In this document: piece by piece, positions 1 through 8,941 of the stretch | How positions within the stretch are numbered: the stretch's first letter is position 1 | Layout: each line of letters starts with the position of its first letter | Assembly (NCBI RefSeq): GCF_014284235.1 | Contig: NZ_JACOGD010000008.1 | Coordinates: 62,001 to 126,000, forward strand | Origin: Cognatundibacterium curvum | Lineage (GTDB): Bacteria; Pseudomonadota; Gammaproteobacteria; Burkholderiales; Burkholderiaceae_D | Reading direction: 5' to 3' | DNA: 64,000 nt | Translations under genes and position numbers: made by a program | Notes under the pieces: generated by a model | The model's database searches: none | Seen by the model: the letters and a program-made list of their open reading frames with translations, nothing else | What the model was told of the DNA's origin: nothing

Positions 1-1113
1 AGCCAGGTTTTCTTCCGTGACCAGCGCATCCAGATCATTGTGGCGCAGATTGGAAGCCATAGTGATCGCTTCCACTTTGGTCTCGGTACTGAGCACACTC
101 CAGTCCGCTGTATTCAAGGTCGCATACAGCGATAAAGCCGGACGGCTTTGCCCGGCGCCCAGCGTGAATACATCCACTAACTCATCCGGCAGCATGGTGA
201 TTTTATCGCCGGGCATATACACGGTAGACATGCGGCTGCGCGCGAGCTGATCAATCGCATCATTTCTTTGTATCGACAATCCCGGCGCCGCGATATGAAT
301 ACCGACGCGTATCTGCCCATCACCTAATTCCGCGACTGAGAAAGCATCATCAATTTCCGTGGTGGTCACGTCATCAATCGAAAACGCCTGCACATCTGCG
401 ACCGGCAGATCGGCCGCCAGCGCAGGTAAAGGCAGTGAAGGAAATCCTGTGCCTTTAGGGAAATGCTCATAATGAAACTTCGCCAGATGCAGATGCTTGG
501 GACTGCTGATCCCGCCCGCAGCCAGCATCAGACGTGCGGCGCTGGTCTGCAAGGCGTCGCAGGCTTCCACCAGTGCCTTGTATTCGATACTGTTTTTATC
601 CGGTTTGAACAACAATTGCAGTGCCAGCGGGCGCATCGCTTCCGGCAACAGCTGCTGCATCAGCTGTTCAACATAGCCCGCCTGTATCAGCAATTGCTGC
701 TTCTTTTTTTCTATCCCGGCCAGCGCTGCTTTGAGCGCAGTCTCGGGCGCTGCCTTGTAACGGCCACGGCCTTTTTTATAGAAATAGACCGGTGCATTAT
801 GCAGCGCAAAAATCAATCCGGCCGCTTCCACAGGCTGTGCAGCCTGGCCGAAATATTCCGCGCCCAGTTCAGCAAAACCAAACTCTTCCTGACCTGCGAC
901 TTCCCACAAAAAAGGCAAGTCAATTTCAGCTGCCGCCGCTTTAGCCTGTTCGATCAGGCTGACCGGATCGGGCGCTGTGAACTGCAGCAGCACATCTTTG
1001 GCTTTGACCTTAGCACGCTTACCGCTGGCCAGTTCAACCTGATAGGCTTCCCCTGCCTGCGATAACACGCTGCCTGCTTTAAAGTCGCCTGACTCTTCAA
1101 AAAATACATTCAT
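1..1113 (-). CDS. RNB-family (RNase II/R-like) exoribonuclease, N-terminal part
   Basis: The gene runs off the left edge, so only the first 371 codons are visible. The open frame starts at ATG 1113 (MNVFFEES) with a weak purine-rich stretch (GAGAAAAG) upstream. The N-terminal 230 residues look like a small beta-barrel followed by a helical linker. The RNB catalytic domain begins near residue 245 with the acidic motif SIDDVTTTEIDDAFS, whose aspartates hold the catalytic metal in this family, followed by HIAAPG. The family degrades RNA 3' to 5' processively. The N-terminal region lacks the obvious tandem cold-shock domains of RNase R, so it is closer to the shorter RNase II-like proteins of betaproteobacteria. 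The missing C-terminus would contain the rest of RNB and any S1 domain. Confidence 0.85.
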   Translation of the reverse strand, partial: MNVFFEESGDFKAGSVLSQAGEAYQVELASGKRAKVKAKDVLLQFTAPDPVSLIEQAKAAAAEIDLPFLWEVAGQEEFGFAELGAEYFGQAAQPVEAAGLIFALHNAPVYFYKKGRGRYKAAPETALKAALAGIEKKKQQLLIQAGYVEQLMQQLLPEAMRPLALQLLFKPDKNSIEYKALVEACDALQTSAARLMLAAGGISSPKHLHLAKFHYEHFPKGTGFPSLPLPALAADLPVADVQAFSIDDVTTTEIDDAFSVAELGDGQIRVGIHIAAPGLSIQRNDAIDQLARSRMSTVYMPGDKITMLPDELVDVFTLGAGQSRPALSLYATLNTADWSVLSTETKVEAITMASNLRHNDLDALVTEENLA

Positions 1114-1254
1114 TACAGTTTTTCTTTTCTCTACGGACGGATGCAAAGGCGGCGGGTTTCAGACCAGCACACGCTGCGCTATCTATCCTTGCTATGATGC
1201 CGGCAAACTGATGTGTGCGCGTCCAGCGACGCGCCTCAGCTCCAGTCTGCCAGC

Positions 1255-1863
1255 TTAATTCTTGTTTAGCCCGGCTGCCAATGGCGCATCCGGTAAATTT
1301 CTGCTGGCTGGTAAAAATACTTCTGTCACTAATAAACAGGCACCGCGTCGCCAGAACAATGAACGCCGGGCCGGCAGCCAGCTGATGCCACGCAATTCAG
1401 GCAAGGTCTGCACGATGCGCTGCATCAGCGGATGACTGGCATGCAGGCGCGCATAGCTGAGCTCGCCACGCCGCACGCCAGGATCATTGAACAAAGTGCT
1501 GCCCAGCGACTTTTCACCCAAAGCATGAAACAAGGGCCATTCATTGGCAGTGGCGCTCAGCGGCACCACGGTATGCCCATAAATCACCGGCGTTTCGTCA
1601 CAGCGCAGTATCACCTCGCGCTCATGCACCATCTGCGCGCGCGCAAGGCCGATAGCAGCATACTCATCGGCCAGACAGCGTGCTTTGTGTTGCGACAAGC
1701 GCTGCACCCGGAAGCGCTGACACCGCGCAACCAGTCTCGCCGTCAGCGAGTCACGGTTACTCAGCCAGGTCTGCATCTGACGGCTGACCTGCACGGCATT
1801 CACATGCGTGCTCCAGCCTGCCGGTTTGCAGTGATAACTTTGCTGCCGTATTGCACTCTCCAT
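1255..1863 (-). CDS. ubiC: chorismate--pyruvate lyase (UbiC)
   Basis: Chorismate lyase converts chorismate to 4-hydroxybenzoate plus pyruvate, the first committed step of ubiquinone synthesis, in the cytoplasm. Recognisable family blocks are HEREVILRC, YGHTVVPL, the LGSTLF segment and the C-terminal LLVTEVFLP containing the conserved glutamate. I chose ATG 1863 because GGAG lies about 11 bases upstream and the start falls just after the stop of the upstream hydrolase gene (1868). ATG 1884, overlapping that gene, is an alternative. The open frame extends further upstream to 1974, but that part overlaps the hydrolase and has no family resemblance. The gene is the last of a compact minus-strand group mpl-hydrolase-ubiC. 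Confidence 0.85.
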   Translation of the reverse strand: MESAIRQQSYHCKPAGWSTHVNAVQVSRQMQTWLSNRDSLTARLVARCQRFRVQRLSQHKARCLADEYAAIGLARAQMVHEREVILRCDETPVIYGHTVVPLSATANEWPLFHALGEKSLGSTLFNDPGVRRGELSYARLHASHPLMQRIVQTLPELRGISWLPARRSLFWRRGACLLVTEVFLPASRNLPDAPLAAGLNKN

Positions 1864-1867
1864 GCGC

Positions 1868-2443
1868 TTAAGCACTCCGGCCATCGCAGTAATCCAGCAC
1901 CAGATCCAGATGATCAGCAAATTCGGCGATGCCGTGATCACTGCCCTCGATAATGAGTTGTCGGGCACCCGCATAAAAACTGATCATTTCACGGTAATCC
2001 AGCACTTCATCACCGGTCGCTGCCATCAGAAAATAGCGTTCAGGCCGGGTAATGCCGCTAATGGCCAGCGCACGCAGCTGATCCACGTATTCCGCCTTAA
2101 ATTCAAACACCTGATCGCTGTGATAATACGTCGTCACACCCACATAGGATTCCAGCTCGCGCGGCGGCTTCACCGCCGGATTGACCACCACAGCGCGACA
2201 GCCATACTGTTCCGCCAGCCAGGTCGCATAAAAGCCGCCCAGCGATGAGCCGATTATCGTCAGTTGTTCCGGTGGGGTATCTGCAATGATGGCCTGCGCC
2301 TGTGCTATCGCCTCTGCCGGTGACGGCGACAAAGCGGGACTATGGAATTCTGCACTGCGGCCAAGCTGATCCATATGGGCCTGCATCACCCTGGCCTTAA
2401 AGGAACTGGGTGAAGAACGAAAGCCGTGCAGGTACAGTATCAT
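1868..2443 (-). CDS. YqiA-like alpha/beta hydrolase (UPF0227-type esterase)
   Basis: A 191-residue alpha/beta hydrolase of the small YqiA/UPF0227 type. It opens with MILYLHGFRSSPSS, the oxyanion-hole HG strand. The nucleophile elbow GSSLGG places the catalytic serine near residue 67. A late TGDEVLDY segment supplies the acid and GSDHG the histidine. Relatives hydrolyse short-chain esters in vitro, and the physiological substrate is unknown. Its ATG overlaps the mpl stop by four bases (ATGA, 2440-2443), so it is probably translationally coupled to mpl. The end lies next to ubiC. Confidence 0.8.
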   Translation of the reverse strand: MILYLHGFRSSPSSFKARVMQAHMDQLGRSAEFHSPALSPSPAEAIAQAQAIIADTPPEQLTIIGSSLGGFYATWLAEQYGCRAVVVNPAVKPPRELESYVGVTTYYHSDQVFEFKAEYVDQLRALAISGITRPERYFLMAATGDEVLDYREMISFYAGARQLIIEGSDHGIAEFADHLDLVLDYCDGRSA

Positions 2444-3825
2444 GCCTGCTCCGCTGGCAAGGCTGTGAGCGCATCGAGCAGCTTCTGATGGATGCCGCCA
2501 AAGCCGCCATTACTCATCACCAGTACCGTATCACCGGGACGGGCTGCCGCCACGATGGCATCGACCAAAGCCGGTATCTGCTGAAACGCAGCTGCCTTGT
2601 CACCCAAAGGAGCGAGTGCTTCGGCCAGGTCCCAGCCCAAAGCATCCTTGCCTTCCTGGGCACCATAACCAAACACCAGATCGGCCTGCGCCAGCGCTTC
2701 CGGCAAGGCCTGTTTCATGGTGCCCAGCTTCATGGTGTTGGAACGCGGTTCCAGCACAGCCAGTATGCGCTGCGCACCGACTTTGCGACGCAAACCTGCT
2801 ACCGTGGTGCTGATCGCGGTCGGATGGTGGGCAAAATCATCAATCACAGTGACACCCTGCACCACGCCACGCACTTCCATACGGCGTTTCACATTCACGA
2901 ATTGCGACAGTGCTTCTATCGCCAGTGCCGGCGGCACGCCCACATGGCGTGCAGCAGCAATCGCAGCCAAGGCATTCTGACGGTTATGTTCACCATTCAG
3001 CGCCCATTGCACGCGACCTTGTAATTGCTGCTCAAAATACACATCGAAATCTTCACCCTGTTGCAGCTCCAGACGCCAGCTTTGCTGCTGTCCGAAACTC
3101 TCCTGTTCGCTCCAGCAGCCGCGCTGCATCACATTGCCGAGAGCTGCACTATCGCCATTGAAGATCACACGGCCCACACCCGGCACGGTACGCACCAGAT
3201 GATGGAACTGGGTTTCTATCGCTTTCAGATCAGGGAAAATATCGGCGTGATCGTATTCCAGATTGTTCAGGATCGCCGTTTTGGCATGGTAATGCACAAA
3301 TTTACTGCGTTTATCGAAGAAGGCAGTATCGTATTCATCCGCTTCGATCACAAAAAAATCAGAAGCATGATTGCCCTGTAGGCGCGCTGAAATACCGAAA
3401 TTCATCGGCACCCCGCCGATCAGAAAGCCTGGCGCATAAGCTGCATACTCAAGTATCCAGGCCAGCATGGCCGACGTCGTGGTTTTACCATGGGTCCCCG
3501 CAACAGCCAGCACCCACTTATGGCGCAGGATATGCTCCCCCATCCATTGCGGACCAGAGACATAAGGCAGGCCACGGTTCAGGATCTCTTCCATCAGCGG
3601 ATTACCGCGCGAAACCACATTGCCGATCACATACAGATCCGGCTCTAAGGCGATCTGCTCTGCGCCGAAGCCCTGGGTCAGGGTAATGCCCTGCGCTTCC
3701 AGCTGGGTGCTCATGGGCGGGTAGACATTGGCATCGCAGCCCGTCACGGTATGCCCGGCTTCCTTCGCTAACACCGCCAGTCCACCCATGAAGGTACCGC
3801 AGATACCTAAAATATGAATATGCAT
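2440..3825 (-). CDS. mpl: UDP-MurNAc:L-Ala-gamma-D-Glu-meso-DAP ligase (Mpl)
   Basis: Mpl recycles murein by joining the tripeptide released from old peptidoglycan to UDP-MurNAc using ATP, in the cytoplasm. The 461-residue protein has the full Mur-ligase layout: an N-terminal nucleotide-binding domain starting MHIHILGICGTFMGG, the ATP loop AGTHGKTTT near residues 109-117, a central EADEYDTAFFDKRSKF block, and a C-terminal domain with DDFAHHPTAI and LEPRSNTMKLG. These blocks distinguish Mpl from MurC, which is encoded separately at 45272-46657. It is the first gene of the leftward mpl-hydrolase-ubiC group. The start at 3825 gives the usual N-terminus. Confidence 0.95.
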   Translation of the reverse strand: MHIHILGICGTFMGGLAVLAKEAGHTVTGCDANVYPPMSTQLEAQGITLTQGFGAEQIALEPDLYVIGNVVSRGNPLMEEILNRGLPYVSGPQWMGEHILRHKWVLAVAGTHGKTTTSAMLAWILEYAAYAPGFLIGGVPMNFGISARLQGNHASDFFVIEADEYDTAFFDKRSKFVHYHAKTAILNNLEYDHADIFPDLKAIETQFHHLVRTVPGVGRVIFNGDSAALGNVMQRGCWSEQESFGQQQSWRLELQQGEDFDVYFEQQLQGRVQWALNGEHNRQNALAAIAAARHVGVPPALAIEALSQFVNVKRRMEVRGVVQGVTVIDDFAHHPTAISTTVAGLRRKVGAQRILAVLEPRSNTMKLGTMKQALPEALAQADLVFGYGAQEGKDALGWDLAEALAPLGDKAAAFQQIPALVDAIVAAARPGDTVLVMSNGGFGGIHQKLLDALTALPAEQA

Positions 3826-3993
3826 AATGCCTCTAAATTTCAGAATCCCGCAATTCTACCCGACATCAGCATGGATACCCTATGGGGAAATCGGTGGAAA
3901 ACGACAGAAATGCGGCGTCGGCAGCCCCTTACGGCGATACGCGGGTAACAGTGGTGACTGGCGAGGCTGACGGGCTTGGGCTATCATGCCCGC

Positions 3994-4590
3994 ATGATGA
4001 TACACACACCGAATGAAGCCGAAGCACTGCGTGCCGAAATCGCGGCGCTGGCAGCCCGCATGATTGCTGAGGATGGCGCGGATTACGCCTCAGCCAAGAA
4101 GAAGGCTGCCAAACAATTGCTGGGCAATCAGCGCATCAAAGGTGATGTACTTCCTGACAATGCGCAGATAGAACAGGAAGTGCGTGAATACAATGCGCTG
4201 TTCTTTGGCGACACCCAGCCGCAACGCTTGCAGCATTTACGCCTACTGGCGCTGGAAATCATGGAGCAGCTGGAGCAATTTCAGCCCTATCTGGTCGGCG
4301 CCGTACTGAATGGCACCGCCGGTCAGCATTCTGATATTTATCTGCATCTGTACACCGATAATGCCAAGGAAGTCGCGATTTTCCTGCTGAATAAAGATGT
4401 GCAGTTTGAGGTATCGGAAAGCTATAACGCACGTAATGAGAGCATAGAGACGCTCAGTTTCCTGTACAGGAATGAAGGCGTGCATCTGATCCTGCACGAA
4501 CAGGATGGCTTACGCAGCGGGCAAACCCGCAGCAATGAACGTGCGAATCTGTCAGCACTGCGCCAATTGATTGCTACGCCCACGGAATAA
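3994..4590 (+). CDS. nucleotidyltransferase-like protein of unknown function
   Basis: A 198-residue soluble protein. Residues 1-60 are helical and charged. Residues about 98-118 read LVGAVLNGTAGQHSDIYLHLY, which resembles the G-S/T-x(n)-S-D-x-D/H active-site strand of minimal nucleotidyltransferases. Only the first carboxylate is clear: the second position is a histidine (DIYLH), so activity is uncertain. I chose the paired ATGs at 3994/3997. A TTG at 3976 would add six residues. It stands alone between mpl (divergent) and the M48 peptidase (convergent). I recognise it as a conserved betaproteobacterial protein but cannot name a function. Confidence 0.7.
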   Translation: MMIHTPNEAEALRAEIAALAARMIAEDGADYASAKKKAAKQLLGNQRIKGDVLPDNAQIEQEVREYNALFFGDTQPQRLQHLRLLALEIMEQLEQFQPYLVGAVLNGTAGQHSDIYLHLYTDNAKEVAIFLLNKDVQFEVSESYNARNESIETLSFLYRNEGVHLILHEQDGLRSGQTRSNERANLSALRQLIATPTE

Positions 4591-4658
4591 GCTGGCAGCC
4601 TGTCAGCCTGATCAGCCAGCGTCGGTATTGTATGAGGCTGGCTGTTCAAGTTTTTACG

Positions 4659-5708
4659 CTATTTAGCTGCTGCGGCGCGCGCACGCTCTATGCGCAGCTT
4701 GGGATTCGGATGCGAACTCACATAATCCAGGCTCTCGCGTAACCATGTGGGTAACTTATCGACATTCTTTTCACTCTCTTTGGTCAACTTAACGAATGCT
4801 TCGGCAAAGCGCCCGGGTGATATCCCTAATGCCTGCATTCGCGCAAACGCATAGGCATCCGCCTCCGCCTCTGTATCGCGCGAATAATCCATTTTGATCA
4901 AGAGGCCGGGCGCGACCGTCATTACCACACTGAAATCACCGAACAGCGTGGCCATCATTACCGTCACCATGGAGTCACTGATCAGCCCACGCATGGGATG
5001 GCGATACTGAATATGGCCGACTTCATGCGCGATGATGGCAGCGACTTGCTCCTCTGCCTCAAGGTCGAGCAAATCGTCTTTCTCCGCTTTCAAAAGAGTA
5101 ATCAACTCATCCGTCACCACGATCGTACCGCCAGGCAGAGCAAAGGCATTCGCACCAATCTTCTCAGCGGATCTGACTTCCAGATGTATAGGAAACAGCG
5201 CATTGGCTGGCTTGATACGTTTCAGGATTTTTTCGGCTTGCGAAATTTGCGCATCGCTGAGCTTACTTGGTTTGAAAATCTGCTCATCTAATAACACCAT
5301 CACCTTGCCGCCAAATTCACGCTCAGTGATGACTGGCACCCAGTTCACAGCCCGATCCGCAATCGCCGGGATCAGCCAACGATACGCACTGAACAACATA
5401 GCTGCCATCACGATAATCGCCAGCAGTGCCAACATCCATTTGGCTTGCCAGCGCTCGACCAGACCGGGCTGGTAAGCCATCATCTGGCGCAGCGCCTGCT
5501 TATCAGATGCCGCCTGTACTTCGGCATGCGATCCATCCGGGAAGCGCAACAATCCTGGCGCTGCAAGAAATAACTCGTCCAGCTGGGTTTGTGCTTTGTT
5601 ATAGCGCTGCGTCCAGGCTTCACCACTCAACTCCAGGACATCACCGTGATCCTGCAGCTGTGCAGAACGATGCTGTGCGTGAAGACCATCAAAATACAAT
5701 ACTTGCAT
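4659..5708 (-). CDS. membrane-anchored M48-family zinc metallopeptidase
   Basis: A 349-residue protein with an N-terminal domain of about 85 residues, one membrane segment at about 90-112 (WMLALLAIIVMAAMLF), then an M48 catalytic domain. The zinc motif HEVGH is at residues 228-232 and the third ligand is the glutamate in RDTEAEADAYA near 279. The C-terminal SHPNPKLRIERAR is typical of Oma1/BepA-like periplasmic peptidases involved in envelope quality control. ATG 5708 is preferred over the upstream extension to 5819, because the extension overlaps the DUF898 gene and GGTGAGGGTG precedes ATG 5708. The start follows the DUF898 stop by ten bases, so the two form an operon. Confidence 0.85.
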   Translation of the reverse strand: MQVLYFDGLHAQHRSAQLQDHGDVLELSGEAWTQRYNKAQTQLDELFLAAPGLLRFPDGSHAEVQAASDKQALRQMMAYQPGLVERWQAKWMLALLAIIVMAAMLFSAYRWLIPAIADRAVNWVPVITEREFGGKVMVLLDEQIFKPSKLSDAQISQAEKILKRIKPANALFPIHLEVRSAEKIGANAFALPGGTIVVTDELITLLKAEKDDLLDLEAEEQVAAIIAHEVGHIQYRHPMRGLISDSMVTVMMATLFGDFSVVMTVAPGLLIKMDYSRDTEAEADAYAFARMQALGISPGRFAEAFVKLTKESEKNVDKLPTWLRESLDYVSSHPNPKLRIERARAAAAK

Positions 5709-5718
5709 CACATCACCC

Positions 5719-6903
5719 TCACCAGGAAAGATCAAAGCCGAACATATCTGCCGACGCGTCTGAGGTCGCAGCGCTCCCCTGAGCGTCTGCAGCAGCACCC
5801 GCAGCATCAAAACTGGCAACCGTCAGTTGCATATGCTCAAGCCGGAAGCGATAAGCTGCGACTACCGCAAACGGGCGATAAAGCCCCAGACTCAACATAG
5901 TAAGGAAGAAGTTTTTTGTTTGCAGTTTGACATATTTTTGCATAGAGAGCGCCGACCTGATTTGTATCCCAGGTAAGCTAGTTGCATTCCAAATCAGATT
6001 CCACAGGTTTGTTTGCAAAGCCGGTCCCAGTATCAGATATATAACATAAGCGAATATTATGCTTCCGACAAACCCCAATATACCTCCCCAAACTTTACCG
6101 ATAACAAACGCAAATATTGCGGCCAGCAAGCCGCCAAGAAACGTGGCAAGCAGGATCACTAAACCAGCAGCGACAAAAGGCCACACAAAGTTACCCCGCC
6201 CCAAAGTCGTGGCAGAGCGCAAACGTCCATAAGCAAAATTCCCATTCTGATAGCGCTTCATGCCCGCATATAGCCAGGGCCAGCTCAAATACGGCAGGAA
6301 AGCATACAAAAGCCAGGTGGTACGGCGCGGATACAGCACAGTCACCAGACCCGGCAACAGGAACACCACCACCACTGGGAGATACACCAGGTAAGCACGC
6401 ATGCGGCTGCCGTGAAATTGAAAGCGAATGCCACGGTAGCTGGTATTTTGTAAGCGAAAACGTAAGGCCCCTCTGAGCATCAGCGGTAGCATAAATAGCA
6501 AAGCCACGGCGATCACGATTGCACTCATTTTAGACAAGCCATACACATAGTGATAAAAAAACAAAAATATCACGCTGATGATACGGCCACGCAAAATCAC
6601 CTCGGGACGGCCATGGAAATTAAAAACCGCCCCGGCATACACCGTATTCTGGTCAAAGTACTTGAGCCGCCTGACCTTGGCCCAGGCCGAATACACCCCC
6701 AGCGTGAGCAGGCTCAGACACAGGTTAACGATCCAGATACGGAAATACTCTTTGCCACTCCCGGTAAAATAAATGCGGTCGTCGACAGACGGAGCCTGCG
6801 CTGTGTCCGTCGAGGTGATGGACGGACTGGATGGCATGGCATCCTGACTTTCTGTGGCCGGTGCGCTCAACTGGTCCACGGGTACTGCATGACTACTTAA
6901 CAT
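5719..6903 (-). CDS. DUF898 (YjgN-like) multi-pass membrane protein
   Basis: A 394-residue inner-membrane protein. A hydrophilic N-terminus of about 45 residues, rich in Ser/Pro/Thr, is followed by repeated units of a YFRIWIVNLCLSLLTLGVYSAWAKVRRLKYF type: an aromatic membrane segment, then a W-A-K/R motif. This is diagnostic of DUF898/YjgN. About nine membrane segments are visible. Function is unknown. The start ATG 6903 has GGGAAG seven bases upstream. The frame continues to 7044, but that part is Cys/Arg-rich and unlike the family. The partner M48 peptidase gene begins ten bases after the stop, a pairing repeated in many proteobacteria. Confidence 0.85.
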   Translation of the reverse strand: MLSSHAVPVDQLSAPATESQDAMPSSPSITSTDTAQAPSVDDRIYFTGSGKEYFRIWIVNLCLSLLTLGVYSAWAKVRRLKYFDQNTVYAGAVFNFHGRPEVILRGRIISVIFLFFYHYVYGLSKMSAIVIAVALLFMLPLMLRGALRFRLQNTSYRGIRFQFHGSRMRAYLVYLPVVVVFLLPGLVTVLYPRRTTWLLYAFLPYLSWPWLYAGMKRYQNGNFAYGRLRSATTLGRGNFVWPFVAAGLVILLATFLGGLLAAIFAFVIGKVWGGILGFVGSIIFAYVIYLILGPALQTNLWNLIWNATSLPGIQIRSALSMQKYVKLQTKNFFLTMLSLGLYRPFAVVAAYRFRLEHMQLTVASFDAAGAAADAQGSAATSDASADMFGFDLSW

Positions 6904-7221
6904 AAGACTTCCCAAATCAGTGACGACATCAAGGCGGACGATAAAGCGATTGCAAATAAGCGATTGCAACATATTCAAGGCTTCAGCATGGCAACACTCC
7001 CGGCACGGTGAAGGACTTACAACGCCTGCACAACCAGAAGCCATGACCTGATCTATGCTGCTTTGAATTAATTACATTACTATTTTTACATACAATTTAC
7101 ACAAATACCACTTATGAGGCGGCGCACAATCAGACTGACTGAACACGCGCTAAGGCAAACTGAGCTAAGATGCCTGCCAGTCATAAACTCAGCAATTCAG
7201 TCACACAGAGAGTAAGCGATC
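6904..7221. other. divergent intergenic region, AT-rich
   Basis: This 318-base spacer separates the leftward DUF898 operon from the rightward tlpA-aroQ genes and must hold both promoters. An AT-rich block at about 7063-7110 contains TACAAT (7091-7096), but no -35 hexamer at a normal distance that I would trust. I see no repeat, RNA gene or conserved short reading frame. The tlpA ribosome-binding site (AGAGAGTAAG) lies at its right end. Confidence 0.4.
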
Positions 7222-7767
7222 ATGATCAATAAAAAATTCCTGTCCTTCGCCGTCCTGATCGGTGCCGTCTGCGCCGGTCTCGGCATTTATGCTGGCAATG
7301 TCCATTCCACGCCGGACACACCGCAATCGGGTGCAGTCAAACAATTGATGAGTAAATCCCTGCCTGACGCCAGTGGTAAACCCCACGCGCTGGCGCAATA
7401 CAGCAATCAACTGTTGATCGTGAATTTTTGGGCGACCTGGTGTAAACCTTGCGTCCAAGAAATGCCAGAATTATCTGAATTGCAAAATGAACTCAAATCT
7501 AAAAAGGTGCAGATACTGGGTCTGGGCATAGACAGTCCGTCCAATATCACCGAATTTACGCAGAAGTATCCTGTCAGCTACCCCATATTTGTCGCGGGTC
7601 TGGACGGTAGTGAGCTATCACGTCAACTCGGCAATCAGGCTGGCGGTCTGCCGTTTACTGTGATGCTGGATGCACAGGGTAAGCTGGTCAAAACCTATCT
7701 GGGACGCTTGAAAATGCAGGAATTAAAAGCAGATATCGCCAAATATTCTGCGGAAAAATCAAAGTAA
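7222..7767 (+). CDS. TlpA/ResA-like periplasmic thiol:disulfide protein
   Basis: A 181-residue thioredoxin-fold protein. An N-terminal hydrophobic segment (residues 6-24) acts as a signal anchor and places the domain in the periplasm. The redox site is WATWCKPC with cysteines 74 and 77, and the cis-proline region is GGLPFTVML. The family reduces disulfides, for example during cytochrome c maturation, or supplies electrons to other periplasmic proteins. The exact partner cannot be read here. AGAGAGTAAG precedes ATG 7222. It lies 72 bases upstream of aroQ, an order common in Burkholderiales, and transcription may run on into aroQ. Confidence 0.88.
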   Translation: MINKKFLSFAVLIGAVCAGLGIYAGNVHSTPDTPQSGAVKQLMSKSLPDASGKPHALAQYSNQLLIVNFWATWCKPCVQEMPELSELQNELKSKKVQILGLGIDSPSNITEFTQKYPVSYPIFVAGLDGSELSRQLGNQAGGLPFTVMLDAQGKLVKTYLGRLKMQELKADIAKYSAEKSK

Positions 7768-7839
7768 GTCGTTTTTTTCTTGCCAATCTGCGGTTATTAA
7801 CGGCAAAATGCGGCCATCTTCGTCAAACTGAATGCGACT

Positions 7840-8277
7840 ATGGCAAGCAAACTGCTGCTGCTGAATGGCCCCAATCTGAATTTGCTTGGCACCCGTGAAC
7901 CCGCAACCTACGGTTCCACCACCCTCGCTGAAGTGGAAGCTGCCGCCATCGCGCAAGCGCGGGCGGCGGGTGCAGAACTGGTCTGCTTCCAAAGCAATCA
8001 TGAAGGCGCACTGATCGATCGTATTCATGCTGCGCGTGCGGAACAAATTGACGCCATTGTGGTCAATCCCGGTGGGCTCACGCATACCAGCGTGGCACTG
8101 CGGGATGCATTGGCTGGTGTGGCGATTCCTTTTATTGAGCTGCACATCTCTAATGTGCATCAGCGCGAAAGCTTCCGGCATCACTCATTTTTATCCGCCA
8201 TCGCTCAAGGTGTAATTTGTGGCCTGGGCACAGACGGCTACCGGTTAGCGATTGATTTTTTCCTCAAAAAGCGCTAA
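7840..8277 (+). CDS. aroQ: type II 3-dehydroquinate dehydratase
   Basis: Catalyses dehydration of 3-dehydroquinate to 3-dehydroshikimate in the shikimate pathway. The 145-residue length and motifs are typical of the type II dodecameric enzyme: [20 protein letters not shown] with the arginine and tyrosine of the flexible lid, [23 protein letters not shown], and [17 protein letters not shown] with the catalytic histidine region. There is no strong Shine-Dalgarno sequence before ATG 7840, but the N-terminus fits the family exactly. It sits directly upstream of accBC. Confidence 0.95.
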   Translation: MASKLLLLNGPNLNLLGTREPATYGSTTLAEVEAAAIAQARAAGAELVCFQSNHEGALIDRIHAARAEQIDAIVVNPGGLTHTSVALRDALAGVAIPFIELHISNVHQRESFRHHSFLSAIAQGVICGLGTDGYRLAIDFFLKKR

Positions 8278-8421
8278 CTTCCACCATCTCCGCGCTAACT
8301 TAGCTTAAATTTAAATAAAATAGTTTACAATTTGCTGCGCGGAAGCATTGCAGAAACCGAGTAAACACTCTATATTGCGCGCTTACTTTTTTCAGAACTA
8401 CTTTTTTCAAGGGGATTCCAC
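8278..8421 (+). promoter_or_regulatory. accB leader and probable promoter region
   Basis: This AT-rich spacer contains TACAAT at about 8326-8331, preceded by a run of A/T that could act as an UP-like element. The -35 match is poor. Further down, two copies of TACTTTTTTCA (8384-8394 and 8399-8409) sit immediately before the strong Shine-Dalgarno AAGGGGA and the accB ATG at 8422. The U-rich repeats would be in the mRNA leader. A regulatory role is inferred only from position. Confidence 0.45.
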
Positions 8422-8880
8422 ATGGATTTAAGAAAACTCAAGACCCTGATCGACCTCGTAGCAGAATCGGATATCGCAGAACTCGAAGTAACGGAAGGTG
8501 AAGGCAAAGTCCGTATCGTTAAGTCCTCCGCCATGCCCCAGAATCAAGTTGTGATGATGCAGCCGCAGGCGCAACAAGCCGCACCGCTGGCAGCAGCACC
8601 CGTAGCGAGTGCAGCACCAGTGGCAGCAGCGCCTGCAGTACCTGAGGGTCTGATCGTGAAATCACCGATGGTCGGTACTTTCTACCGTTCTTCCGCTCCA
8701 GGCGCAGCGCCATTTGCGGATATCGGCAAGAGCGTCGCTAAAGGCGATACCCTGTGCATCATCGAAGCGATGAAGCTGTTGAATGAAATTGAAAGCGATT
8801 ACGAAGGCACGATTAAGCAAATCCTGGTAGAGAATGGTCAGCCAGTCGAGTTCGGCCAACCACTGTTTGTGATTGGCTAA
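8422..8880 (+). CDS. accB: acetyl-CoA carboxylase biotin carboxyl carrier protein
   Basis: Carries the biotin that shuttles CO2 from biotin carboxylase to carboxyltransferase in the first step of fatty-acid synthesis. The 152-residue protein has the usual N-terminal helix ([23 protein letters not shown]), an Ala/Pro-rich flexible linker (about 45-75) and a C-terminal biotinyl domain. The biotin-accepting lysine is Lys118 in [10 protein letters not shown], and the protruding thumb is [14 protein letters not shown] strong AAGGGGA Shine-Dalgarno precedes ATG 8422. accC follows after 61 bases, forming the standard accBC operon. Confidence 0.97.
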   Translation: MDLRKLKTLIDLVAESDIAELEVTEGEGKVRIVKSSAMPQNQVVMMQPQAQQAAPLAAAPVASAAPVAAAPAVPEGLIVKSPMVGTFYRSSAPGAAPFADIGKSVAKGDTLCIIEAMKLLNEIESDYEGTIKQILVENGQPVEFGQPLFVIG

Positions 8881-8941
8881 TCCTGGCCGGGATGCCTGAC
8901 AGGCACCGCAGCTGCAACCATTGCTACAGCAAAGTTAAATC

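Noticed and set aside
463..1065. A 200-codon plus-strand open frame near the left edge
   Set aside because: Antisense to the RNB-family ribonuclease fragment, whose catalytic motif is clear on the other strand.
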